A stretch of DNA of 64,000 bases from Strix aluco. Lineage: Eukaryota; Chordata; Aves; Strigiformes; Strigidae. This document shows, piece by piece, positions 9,875-22,800 of this stretch. The notes under the pieces were generated by a model. The model saw nothing but the letters and a program-made list of their open reading frames with translations. It was not told where the DNA came from and did not search any database. Position numbers and translations under genes: made by a program. The DNA lies in NCBI RefSeq assembly GCF_031877795.1, contig NC_133971.1, positions 94,122,654-94,186,653 on the forward strand. The letters are read 5' to 3'. Every line of letters starts with the position of its first letter. Positions within the stretch are counted from its first letter, which is position 1.

Positions 9875-10739
9875 GTGAGAGCGGGGCGGGGGGAGGAAAT
9901 ACTGTCTCAGGGCGTGAGGTAAAAGGGCGGGCGGGTAGGCGCGCGCCGCTGCGGGTTGTAACTGTTTCTCTGTGGAAATCGGTAAATCTCTAGCAGCTGT
10001 TTCAGCAAGCGGGGTAGCTCGTAGTATTTTAAAGCAAAGAGCTTCGCTGTCGGGTGTGAAGTAACCATCAGAGGGAGCCGTGCGAGCGCTGTAAACACAA
10101 GGGCCCGCCGGGCAGGAGCGTTAAATGGAGGTTTGTTCCAGGGCGATTGGGGAAGATGCGTTGCAGCAACGTTTTCTTAGCAATTATTTTCTGTAAGAGT
10201 GTTAATCAGTATACTTACATAAGGGTTACCGATATATAATACTACTTTTTGTGCCTCCACAGTCTGCTAGAAAGCAAATGCACATTTTCTTTTAATTACT
10301 GCTCTTTTTTTAAAAAAAAAAACTCAACTCTTTAAATATTGATCATCTCGTGGGATCTCCCTGAGAGCGCCTTACAGAACTACTTTATATAAACCAGGTA
10401 TTTCTTGTTTATTGTAGTAAATTAACAACTCCTTTAGTAGTGAACACTTTAATATAATAAAGACAACCAGTTTCATGAGGAATTGTTGCACTGATTACAT
10501 TGTGTTTATCTCGAGAGTTCAGGGAAATTGCTTTGTTTTGTCTAATTTCAGTCATTTTGTGCTGCCTCTTCTGCTTTCAGTCTAGTAAAATAAAAGGTAG
10601 TTCTTAAATTTGTTGCTTCCTTTAAGTTCTCTTTGCTTCTTTGACAGATCAGGGTCCTTCTTAAAATTCTACTCGTGTGCCCAGTGTTTGCAACTTAGGT
10701 CTTTCTTAAATCACCACATTCTTTTTTATTTCCCTCCAG

Positions 10740-10843
10740 TACGATAATGGCAGAAATGGTGTCCTCAGACCTGCAAGATTTAGCTTTTCACATCAACATG
10801 AAGATTTCAAATGTTAAAAGGACTCTTCAGTTAAGAAATGCAG
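10740..10843 (+). CDS. SKA1: SKA1 exon 2 (first coding exon)
   Basis: Acceptor CCTCCAG precedes 10740 and donor GTAAAAG follows 10843. It encodes residues 1-32 plus one base and includes [12 protein letters not shown], the conserved SKA1 N-terminus. Seven untranslated bases precede the ATG at 10747. Confidence 0.95.
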
Positions 10844-13800
10844 GTAAAAGAAATCACGAGTGGGGTTTGGTTTGCACCTCCTTGCAGAAAATGGGGATGC
10901 TGTAATGAGGCAAGGAGTGTAACATGAGATGGAAAACAAGTAAAATATAGAGAACTACAACAAAGTGAGCAAGGATGGCAAAATGGGAGCCTTATCAGGG
11001 AATTAGGTGCCAAGCAGAGAATATGGGTGAAGTGAAAATATGTTCCCCTGAGGGACTTGAAGGCTGGTGGTTAATGTACCCTATATTCTATATACTTGGT
11101 GAGGAAAGCTCCAAATAGAAGAAAAAACATTTTGGTAAGTATGTTAAGCCTAATTACAAAAATGTGCAAAGGTGTAGATGGAGGTTTACACAGGTGTCTT
11201 GTCCTTGCATCCCAGGAGTGCCTGTCTGCGATGCAAAACAGGCCGTGGGGTAACAAACTTATTTAAACCGACGTCCTGAAATCGCTCTGAATGTTTTAGA
11301 TTCCTCTCTTCTCCTTTCCTAGGCACAAATAGAGGTTACACAGGATGGTTGGGAGGGTCATCTAGGCTAACCTCCTGTTTGATGAGGAACTATAACCCTA
11401 AACAGAGGGAGATCGTGAAGGAGAACAGGGCGCTGCCGCAGCCAAGCGGGTGCAAAAACCAGGCTGTGTTTAAGACCTGTGTCTGCGACCTTAGTGGGTA
11501 CAGTTTAGTGCTTTCCAGCTAAGCTTTCTCACGCTGGAGGGAGGCCTCTAATCCTGCAGCAGCTCTGAATTCTGTTGGCTGTATGGAGTAGGAGGTTGGC
11601 AGTTTGACTAGCGAATATTGCTGCTTCTCCTGGGAAGATGTGGTGGTTGAGGAGCATAATTAGCTGAAAATCACTGCTTGTGGAGAGGAGGGAAATGGGA
11701 TTTTGGTTTTGTGTTGGAGGTTTTTTTTGGCTTAACGTTCTCCCTTTGACAGGTGAAGAACCATCCCTCAAATCCGTGCTCTGTGAAATAAAGCACGAGG
11801 TACTTCTTGTGAATGATCTCCTGAATAAAATGGAAATGGAAGTTAAGCATCACAAAGAACTGAAGGATTTGCTAAAAGTAATCTTTTTTTCCTGTTCATA
11901 AAATACTGAAAGATTCAAAGAAATCACTGATAAGTGCGTAGTTGTTCTTTTCTAGATCCTAAGCGATATGTTTGGATGCATGAGGCCGCTTACAAGCGGA
12001 ACTGGGACTTGGAACAGGCTTACTGATAGTTTATTAAGCAGCTCTCCAGCATAGTGAGCATTAAGCCTTGAAAAATAACATTTTTATACATTGCAAGCAT
12101 GGCTTTATCACAATAGATACTGTGATCTAAAGAACAGTTCTATTTTTACATCCTTGTAATAGCTATGAAAGTGATTTAATTAGAATATTTATCTGTTGTT
12201 TCGGTGTGTGTTTGCAGTGCCTTCACGTGTCAAGTCTTTTGCGAAAGGGCTCTTTGGGGTCTGGGGAGGAGTTTCCTGCAGTATGCCGTCACCACCATCA
12301 CCTTCCCCCTGCCCAAACCTGCTAGAGTATATCGTTAAAGATTTGCTACTTGCCCACTCAGATTTCTTTGATGCCCTGACACAGAGAGGCTCATGTTTTC
12401 TTGCTCATATTTTGTTTTTGTGAGCTTTATTATTTGCTCTTGGGAAAGGGAGAGAGCAAAGAACACCTCTTAATAAAGCTAAAAATTATTTTAGCATCGC
12501 CCTACTGGTAAGCTAATTTTTACTTGCTTGACGTTAATAGTTTCAGATTTCTGATGAAGTCTAACATTAATTTCAGGAGCTCCAGAAGTCTGCTGAGAGA
12601 GATGAAAGCGAAGCACGGCACCTCAGTGAAAACATTCCTCCCCATCTGCCTAAACCAACACAGAGCTGGTATGTGGTACATGGGCACAGAGACACCACCC
12701 TGCTCCCAGCAGCGTCCAGCTGCAGCCCTGCACAGCTCCACTCCTTTTACTGTATATTAACTCTGAATTTCTGTGAGCTGAGGTTGTTACATGTATTAAT
12801 TCTGGAGTTTGCTTTCGACTGCTCGCTTCTGTGAGCACCCTAACAAACCCTGCAGGTAAAACCTATAAAATACCATGTTGTTCAGATGGAAGCTTCCAGT
12901 GGCAGGTGTGACATTATTGCAGAAAGCCAGGTCTTTGATAAATCTGAGTGTTCCTTTAGAATTGCAAACACACCGATTTGATAGCTGCGGTGCTTAAGGA
13001 TCGAAGGGTGGGTTAGTGAGCCAAATGCTGGCTCACTAGGACTGAAGTTAAACACTGCCCTTCCAAATATCATTGTTCTTTGAAAAAAAAAAAAAAAATC
13101 CTCTAACTCAATCATCTTTCTGTGGCGATTTGACTTATGGTTGTGATATTTTTATTCTCATTTCCCTGTAGCAGCCTGGCATTTAATTTAGCTAGCAGTG
13201 ACATCCACCTGCCTTTGAGGGCTGAGAAGCTGTTCAGAATAAAGTAGTAGGAACAAGTATGTGAAACAACGGGCTATTACTCAGAAGGCTTTGAAGACAT
13301 TATAATTCTGATGAGGTTTCTCAGAGTGGCCAGCTCTTTCTCTGGCTTGTTGGAATTACTTTTTAATTTTGAGTGATGTTAGTGTATGCCAGAAGGGGAT
13401 CTCTTCTACAGTCTAACATCTAGAGATCCCAGGACGTGTTTCCACCTTTGTAGCTTGTCAGAAGGCAACATATCAGTCTCTTTGAATTCAGTATTTCCAA
13501 TATGTGCCCTGAATCTATCAGCTTTACCTGGTCTTGCTCTTAATGACAGACAAGCCTCAGGCTGAAAACATTACAGGCATATTCCAGCAAAGTAAAAGGT
13601 TAGGGATGTGGAAATAAGGTTGCAGAAGAGAAAAATGAACTGTAATTTTAGATAAGTGTGTAGCAATATTCTCATCTGTGTAGGTACTGCTTGTATTGCA
13701 ACTTGGGCTAGTCTTAGCTGATAAGTTGTGCAGAATGATGACTTGTGTAGAAGCTTTTTTTTCTGGATGCGACCCTTTAGACACAAACCCTCAGTTTAGG

Positions 13801-16800
13801 AAACAGCCTCCTAAAATATGTTGCCATGTCTTCCTTTTCAATTTCCTTTTCAAGCTAGACGTTGCTTTTTTTGTGTGTGCGTATGAAAGAATGGAAGTTC
13901 TTTAGAAATTATCACAGTGGCTCTGCCTTCCTGTCATAACTTTCTTAATTTAGGAAAACCCTTTGTCTTAAGTTTGTTAGCTCCTGGAAATTGTTTAGAT
14001 GCAAATGAGGCCTGTTTAATGATTGTATCACCTCTGATATCAAACAGGTTCTTTGGGATGTTGGTTTCCCTTCCAATCTTGTCCTGCTTTTGATCAAGAA
14101 GTTAATTGTGATACGGCTTTAGCCAGTCCTTCCCTTTCTAGAGAGAGCCACACATGTAAAACTAGGTGTTTTTCTAATAATTTTCTACAGATTGTGCTCT
14201 GCCAGCCCACAGCTGCTGTCTTGTCAGTGTCAGTTTGTGGTGTTGGTTTTTCCAGAGGAATAACACATTATATGTTAATACTGTCTGTTGAAGCACACTT
14301 TCTTCTTTTGTCCCCATGTTGGAACTTCCTGGTGTCCACTGTGTTGTGCAGCAGAGGATCAAAGTGCAAGACGGACCATAATTAGTCAGAATCCATCTGT
14401 GTCACTGGAAACAGGTCTTCAGTCCTCTTCCCTAAACCCTCCTCTGTTAGCCTTCTCCACTTTTGTTCCTCTACATCCCAAAATGCTTGGGAAGCTGAGT
14501 GCTAGTTGTCTGTTGAGTGACTGTCATGAGATAAGTACTGCAGAAAGCAGAGTGTGCACATGAACGCTGGTGCGACAGGACTTCACATCTCAGCACTAGC
14601 GTGGCCAGCAGGGACAGGGAAGGGATCTTACCCCTGGGCTCGGCACTGGTGAGGCCGCCCCTCGATGAGTGGGTTCAGTTTAGGGCCCCTCACTCCAAAA
14701 AGGCCATTGAATGACTCGAGCGTGTCCAGAGAAGGGCAACGGAGCTGGTGCAGGGTCTGGAGCACAGGTGTGATGGGGAGCGGCTGAGGGAACTGGGGGG
14801 GTTTAGTGTGGAGAAGAGGAGGCTGAGGGGAGACCTCATGGCCCTCTGCAACTCCCTGAAAGGAGGGTGCAGAGAGGGGGGATGAGTCTCTTGAGCCAAG
14901 GAACCAGCGCCAGGCCAAGAGGGAATGGCCTCAAGCTGCGCCAGGGCAGGGTCAGACTGGCTCTTAGGAAGGATTTCTTTGCAGAAGGGGTTGTTGGGCG
15001 TTGGAATGGGCTGCCCAGGGCAGGGGGGGAGTCCCCATCCCTGGAGGGGTTGAAGAGTCGGGTTGACCCAGCGCTGAGGGATCTGGTGGAGTTGGGAACG
15101 GTCAGTGTGAGGTTCATGGTTGGGCTGGAGGAGCTTCAAGGGCTTTTCCAACCAAGATGATTTTGTGATTCTGTGAAAACGCCCACACAGAAGAATTGAA
15201 CAATTCGTGGCTTTAAGCTAATGTTTCTCTCCTGGGTTCTTGGTCTTGATGTTCTTATTTACTGGAGGATTATCACTGAAATAAAAAGTGGGCTCAATGT
15301 ATCTTAAGCCCTTTGTATTCCTGGGGTTTACTGAGCCATTTCTCACTACGTCAAAGCCAGATTTTGAAGCTTTGGTTCTTTTCTTTTCATGGTCCAGGCC
15401 AGCAGCAATCACCGCAGCAAGGCAGTGGGCAGGAGCTCAAATCAGAAGTACCTGGGGTGGGGAAGCATCTAGAGAGATAAGAGGTTTGTTGTAGTGAGGA
15501 AGAGGAGGATGGCAGGACTGGAGTGTACGGGAGGAGTGAAGTTTAAAATGCAAACTCACCGCTCTCAATCCTTGTGTTTATCCTTCTATTCCAAACCCAC
15601 CTCCAACACCATCAAAAATCCACACCCTTCCCTTTCCCTCTTCCTTGCTGACATTTGGTGCTGGGATTAGTTTTGTGCTGGGCCTCACATTAGTTTTTTA
15701 GATGTTTCCACCTGGATTAGCTTCACTGTTGGTGTCCTGGATTTCAGAAGGGCTCTGCATTGTGGCGTGGCAGGGAGCAGAGCTTCCCCTGTCGCTGCAT
15801 CACAGACCAAGACAGTTGGGGAGGCTGCAGCCACCTTCCCTGAAAAATGAGCCACTGGCTTTGGGGGTGACACATCAAGTGACGCATCAGATCCCAGCCC
15901 TCAGGCCACCCACTGATGTAGGGCCCCGCACCAAGCAACAATCTCTTCTTGTGGGGAGGTTAGATCAAAGCAGAGGGTGGGTTCTTTGTGACAGGTCAGC
16001 TCCGTACCGCTTTAGTTATTTCTGTTGCACATCTCAGCCCGATAATGTCCTTGTAGTCAGATGCTGGTGAATTTGGCCAAGTGCATCCTCTTTGCTGTCC
16101 TCCTACTGCTGAGTAGGAGAGCAGCTAGGTGGGTGGCTGGCAGATAACTCAGGGCTTGAGGCTCTATAGCTGAGTGTTTGGAGGAAGGGTGAAGTTATAA
16201 AAATAACACTAATAATCACTCAAAGCAGGAAATTCCTCAGGTTTTGGGATCTTGCCTAAAAAGGAAAAAAAAAAAATCCCAGCCTGCTGGTTGATGTTGA
16301 ATTTCTTCTGCTTCAAAAGATTAATGGATGAGTCAAGCTTCCCAAGATTTGAACTTTTTTCAAAGAGCTGTGAAGTATTTCAAATCTGCCTGTTAGGCTG
16401 CAGCTCTGGGCTGTGGTTCATCAGATAAAAAGCGAGGCCTCGTGTTCCGCGAGATGTAACGGTACGTTGAATTCTTAACGGCTCGGTGCTGCGTTTGGAC
16501 TGCTTCCAATTCACCTGCTAGCAGCCTCTCTTAGCAGAGAAATAAGGAGCTGTAATGAAGTCAGCTACAGTAGGCAATTTGAAATGGAATTGGCCTTCTT
16601 TATTTATTTATCTATCCTGAAAGATGGTGAATTGTGTTGATCCAGCCTAACAGACGGGTTGGAACGTAAGTCTGTGAGTAAGCAGGCTCAATAATGTAAT
16701 GGTGTTCTCCTTACTACTTATCTGCTACTTATAAATTTAATATTCATTCATTTTACAGCGTTGCTGGGCTAACTGTGAAATGTGAAGAACAAACAGAAGT

Positions 16801-19800
16801 TGTAGAACCCAAACCTGCGAAGAAACCTACAAAAGAGTCAAGACTTATTAAAGAAGCATCCTTAATAACTGCAGAAGAATTTGAAAGTCTTCCTGCGTAA
16901 GTAAATAATGGCTTTTCCGAGCCCCTGTTGTGCCAGGTTGGGGGGAAAATGTAGGTTTGGGAAAGGAAGCTCTTGCAGAACTGAGACTGACAGCGATGTT
17001 TTGAAATTTTAAATGTTCCACAGGGTGAAACATCATGAGATGATAGCTCCAAATAGTTTATATCTGCTACTGGCAAACCTGAAAATGAACTGAATAGAGC
17101 TAATCGGGTTCTTTTTTATGTATCTGTTGGGAAGATCAGAACTAATCAGTTAAACCCCAGACCTCTTATCTCAAAAGTCACTTTAATTGTATGAACAGAA
17201 ATATATTGGCTAATTAGATGGGTTCTCTTCTTGTTTTGAGAACTGGCATTTAAAAAAAAAAACCCCATCATCTCATAAGATAAAAGCTATGGTTACACTT
17301 AAAAGGAAAACTAATTCTAAATGCTGGTTTTATTTCACCCAACTATTGGTTTCTGAAAACTTCAAGTCTTGACTTATCTGTTTTGAGACAGGAAAAGAAA
17401 TCAGACTTGTTAAAAGCAAAAAAAAAAAACACCACCGCCCACTGAAATATCCCAAATTTCTGGAATAGAAAGCTGTGGGGTTTTGTCCCCTGCCATCAGG
17501 ACCTGATTAATAGATATCCTTGTCTGAAGCCTGTCATGTAGGAATGACATTTTGGGGACAAGGACAAATATTTCTGTAAAGAGGAGAAAATGTTCTTGAT
17601 GCCTAGTGCTGAATTGTTATCTGAACTCTAGATTCAGTGTGTTCCCTGACAACGCTTGTTTCACTGAGATTTTTTTTTTATTATTATTTGAAAGCCTCAA
17701 GTAAAACACATTCATCTTTCCTATAGCTTTCAAAATTTTCAGGTGAACAACATTCGTTTTCTTCTCCCAAATTGCTCAAGGAGCCTGATTGTCGAGCTAA
17801 TGACTCTTTTAGTTACTTCTTAAAAGTGTGTGCACCTGATATTTTTATTCTGCAGATCACTAGCATTTGGTGGATTTACTGCCTTCAGTACTTCTCCTGT
17901 TAAAATTTTGGAAAGTTAAAGCTGGAGCATGCGAGTTTTTGGTCTTTATCTCTGCTAAGACAAGAGAAGTAAACCTAGACCATTCCAGCTGCCTGTTTTA
18001 ACCTCCAGTTAAAGCTCTCATCTTCCCCAATAGCCCCTTAAAGTGTTGCATTATCCTTGAGAGTGGAAGGTTTTTCCACTGCTGTTCATGGCTGGCTGGA
18101 TTCTCTTATATTCATTGCTGGTTTATAAAAAGGTTGTGTCTTAGACTGTGCTTGTGGGGCTATAGAAATATTTTTATTGAGATGAGAAAAGCATGTTTGT
18201 TCCGTGGAGGAAGACTTACACAAATTTAAATAGCTCTATCAATCTTCCAGGTTTTTTTTTTTTCCTGTTGCCTGGCAGTGTTGTAATACAAGATTGGCGG
18301 AGGCTGCAAAGCTTGTGATTTCACATGCTATTGAACCGAGTCAAAGCAGCAAATGTTTGTGACCCAGATTTTCTCAGGCTTAACGTATTCTCTTAGAAGA
18401 ATGAGAATTAGGTTCATGTCCCAGTTCTCTAGGTCCACGCTGGTTCTGATGTGGGATCCCTTTATACCTGCTGGCAATAGTAACGAGGGAAAGGACTGTG
18501 TTTGGATGCAGCTCTGCTCCTGGAGCTGCCTGGCTCTGCTAATACAGGACTGTGCCTATCCTAAGCTTGTCTGAGGGACTTAATAAAGCACAACTGCGCA
18601 TACGCATCGCGTATGTGTCTAAATCCCACACCAGCTGGGTACGGTGGGTTTTGCATCTGAGAGTCTCACTCCTCTCTCCCTTCCTACTGCAGCTGTGGCA
18701 GCCTGTAACTGAAAAATTTAGGTGGTTTCACCTGCTTTGTGCTGGGCGTGGAGGAGAATCTGTCCCTAACACCGTTGGGGCACAAAAAGGGATATATAGT
18801 CTTCCTATTTTTTTTTTTTTTTTTTTTAGAACTCTGCAGCAGGTTTTTAACAAAGGTACGTGCTGTGTTAAGGTGCAGATACGGAGCACCTTGATCAAAT
18901 AGAACGCTCTTGTGCAGTTAAACTTGCAAATTATCTTAGTCTTCAAATCCATTGCGAAAAGACCATTTTTTGGAGGAAGAAGGAAGAAATTGCACAGTAG
19001 ATGTCTTGGTTAACTTTGAATTCAAAGCAAAAGAAAATGCTTGCTTTATCCTGTCTCTAGAATTCTTGCCACTTAAGATATTTTTAGAATCTGCACGTTC
19101 ATTATAACTCTAAAGTCTCAGAAGATGGTAACTCGGAGGGGAATAGATGTTTCTTTTATCCTAAAGGTTTTTGAGGGAGCAGGGTTGGCCTTTAGGAGAT
19201 TTATCACGTATAGACCACTGGAAAAGAGATAAATTGATGTTTTCTCTGAAGAACACAGCACTGTGCTTTGGTTTTCACACCTATGGAAAAAAATTTTGGA
19301 AAGGGCTTCTGTGGATTAAAAAAAGAAATTGGGTCACTCATTTATTTAAAAAAAATAGTTCTGAATGTTTTTGCTTTTGGTGTAGTGAAGCAGATTTTAA
19401 AGTTATTTTAAATCTAAATTAAATGGATTACTTTGGAACTTCTCAAATTTGTATTTTTATATTAGTGTATGTATGGAGTGGAATAAATGTCAGCATTTAT
19501 GGGTTTGCTGGCCATGGCTGGGTAGAAACATGAGAAGACTGTGGAACAGCTGAAGGTTTTATGATCCTTACGGTTATGCACTGAAGAAAAATTGTGGTTA
19601 GTTTTGACAGAATTTAGTTTCAGATTAAGGCGTCTACGTTTCAGTGTCTGTGACACGGGTGTCTCCACGCTCACCGTGTGCCCCCACTCCCGCTCTTGTT
19701 GCTGAACACCTGGTTAGCGCAGTCGGCTGGCACGACCCGGACTGGGAGCCCAGGGACTCGTAACGGTTCTGTGATCCCCTCGGGTTAAATTAAGGTGAAA

Positions 19801-22800
19801 CGACACCAAACGACAGGTTAAAATGTTTTGCTTGCAGTGAAAATAATTTAAACTTGGAAAAGGATAATAGGCAATGGGGTCTCTTATAAATCTGTAAGAA
19901 AGAAAGGAAAGGAAAGAAAAATAAAGGAGAGGAAGAGAGTCAAAGAATCTGGATCACCACCCCTGGATCCAGCGTTGTCTCAGGTCCGATAATCTTGGGT
20001 GGTGGGTGCACACCCAGCAAAGTTTCTGTTGCCTTTTAAGTTCATCTTATGAGCTGATTTGCATACTAGACGAGGAGGGGCAGGGATTCCACCAACTCAT
20101 TTGCATGAGAGATGAGGAAAAGGTGGAGCAGGGGTTCTGTGCATGAGTTGAGGGGGAATGGGGTGCATTAACCCTTTTGATCAACTGAGTTGGTGGTCAC
20201 AATCTCCCCCCACCACCTTTACCTTTTTCCTCAGGTTTTGTTCCTTGGGCCATTATAGCTCCATCCGGTGTTGGTTGTTTATCTCTCTTATCAATCTCTC
20301 TTATCAATCTCTTCTTCAAGGATATAGTTGTAAATTAAAGTGTAGGCCTTAAGCTGAACACTTGGCTTTACTCGGTCTACGTCTCCTTCCTTCAAGGCTT
20401 GTCTAAGGAATTTGGTTGTACAACTGCAGGGGAGCGGAGCCGTGCACCCTTCGATACACCCTGCGCTTCCCTGGGCAGATAATTCATCCCTTAGACTGAC
20501 CACAAAGGGCACAACTTGTCCTTGAGGTTTTCTGTGTCAATGAATGTTTGAGGCATGAACTCCTTCAGTTCTTTGCATTGGCGAAACCAGAAAACATCCC
20601 TGGTGCCTCGCTGCTCGTGGCGTGTTTCAGTTGCCTGCGCAGAGCTGTCTGGTGCCATTGCAGATGCCTCAGCGAGTACTGGCAGGTCTTTAGTTACTGA
20701 ATTTTCTGTAAATGCCAGCATATCTGCTAGCTCCTTGTGAGCATCTTGGATGCCTGAGGGCCTCTCGGAGACCACTTGTACTTTGGTTTATGCAAATGCA
20801 TCCTGTTTTTCTGTTTCTGCTTCGTTCTCTTGGCTTTATTAAGTGTCTTCACTGTATGTCAGCTGGTAACGGGAGCATAGAAACTCAAACATGGCTATTT
20901 GATACCTCTGGACTTAGTCTTCATTGCTCTGCACATTCCCCCTGACTTTAAGTCAGGTAAAGGAGGCAGATAGAGCAATAAATAGCAGTTAATGCGTTCT
21001 GCCCTTGGGCCACAACAACCCCCAGCAGCGCTATGGGCTGGGGGAGGAGTGGCTGGAGAGCTGCCAGTCAGAGAGGGACCTGGGGGGGTTGATTGCCAGT
21101 TGACTGAACAGGAGTCAGCAGTGTGCCCAGGTGGCCAAGAAGGCCAATGGCATCCTGGCTTGTATCAGCACTAGCATGGCCAGCAGGGACAGGGAAGGGA
21201 TCTTACCCCTGGACTCGGCACTGGTGAGGCCGCCCCTCGATGAGTGGGTTCAGTTTTGGGCCCCTCACTCCAAAAAGGCCATTGAATGACTCGAGCGTGT
21301 CCAGAGAAGGGCAACGGAGCTGGTGCAGGGTCTGGAGCACAGGTGTGATGGGGAGCGGCTGAGGGAACTGGGGGGGTTTAGTGTGGAGAAGAGGAGGCTG
21401 AGGGGAGACCTCATGGCCCTTTCCAACTCCCTGAAAGGAGGGTGCAGAGAGGGGAGATGAGTCTCTTGAGCCAAGGAACAAGCGCCAGGACAAGAGGGAA
21501 TGGCCTCAAGCTGTGCCAGGGCAGGGTCAGACTGGCTCTTAGGAAGGATTTCTTTGCAGAAGGGGTTGTTGGGCGTTGGAATGGGCTGCCCAGGGCAGGG
21601 GGGGAGTCCCCATCCCTGGAGGGGTTGAAGAGTCGGGTTGACCCAGCGCTGAGGGATGTGGTGGAGTTGGGAACGGTCAGTGTGAGGTTCATGGCTGGAC
21701 TGGAGGATCCTCAAGGGCTTTTCCAACCCAAATGATTCTGTGACACAGGCAAAGCCCTTCTGCACTTGTAGCCTGTGTTACTTGTTTACACTGACCGTGA
21801 CTGCATTTCAAGGGGTGGTCATGCTGCTTTTATTTGAAAAGATGTGATGTGTGCAAAGCAGAGTGGTTTTTATAAAAATGGCTGCACCTCCGCCTTTGAA
21901 TCTGGATTAAGCAAAGTATCAATGAAGTTGAAAACTGGCTGCAAATAACTTGGTGGCAATTTTATCTGAAATTAGAGCGATTGCTTTGAATTCTGGAGGT
22001 TTTGACACACCCTGTGCAGACAGGTCCCCCAGCAGAGCTTGCCTATTCTTAAAATCTACAGCAAGCACTTATTTTTATTTGGCAGCTGTAGAATGCCTGC
22101 CCACATTCTGGTTTGGAATATTGAATTTGTAATCGATTGCACTTTAAATTTTTTGTACTTTTTCCAAAGATTGAGTTTTTCTCTTTGGATTAAAATGAGG
22201 GAAGAATTTCCTGTTCATTGATATTTTCAAGCTTATTGTCCTACAGCTTTTAGCTGTACTAACCTCAAGAACCCCCTTCATTCCTAAAAATGTAACAATT
22301 TTTTCTCAATTCCACACAGCTGCAACCAAACACAACCCGCCAGGTTTAACCTGTGATCACCCTTCAGTGATAATTCAGGATAATTCCAGTTGGAAGGTTG
22401 CCCTGGCTTTTACTGCAGTGTTTTCTGAGCTTTTGTTTTGGTTTTAGCTTACTGCTTGTCATACAAGTTTTGGATTTCTTTTTTGTGTAACAGCTTCTCA
22501 ATTTGTAGCACATTTCCTTTTCTTTGAATGCATGCCTTTACATCTATAAATACTGGGTAGCCTTACTTGCAAGTATTCCAGTGTTCTAATATTTCCGCAT
22601 CACTTTGTTTTTATCTTCTGTGCTTCCTGTACCTCCAGGCTGTTATCAACAGATCTTATTATTTTAGTACTAGCTTTATGAAATCCTCTGAAAGTTCAGT
22701 AGCAGATGTTGGTAGTGCAGAGCTGTGTCTGTAGAGCTCAGTAGGCTGCACAATAAAATATAAGAAACAACACAAAACTGGTTTTTCTTCAAAAGAACCA

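Larger units (their letters stand above)
9640..9960 (+). promoter_or_regulatory. SKA1: CpG-rich SKA1 promoter region
   Basis: GC- and CpG-dense, in contrast to the AT-rich flanks, and placed just upstream of the SKA1 coding exons. It holds a palindromic NRF1-type GCGCATGCGC at 9701-9710 and a CDE/CHR pair at 9746-9761. There is no TATA box, as usual for a housekeeping or cell-cycle promoter. The exact start of transcription is not visible from sequence. Confidence 0.8.

Noticed and set aside
14690-15151. Repeated 93-166 codon open frames antisense to CR1 copies
   Set aside because: The same peptide recurs at each CR1 copy, as expected for the reverse strand of a GC-rich repeat.
20491-20775. 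A 94-codon minus-strand open frame next to family Y copy B
   Set aside because: It spans the LTR edge and intron sequence, and no homology is recognised.
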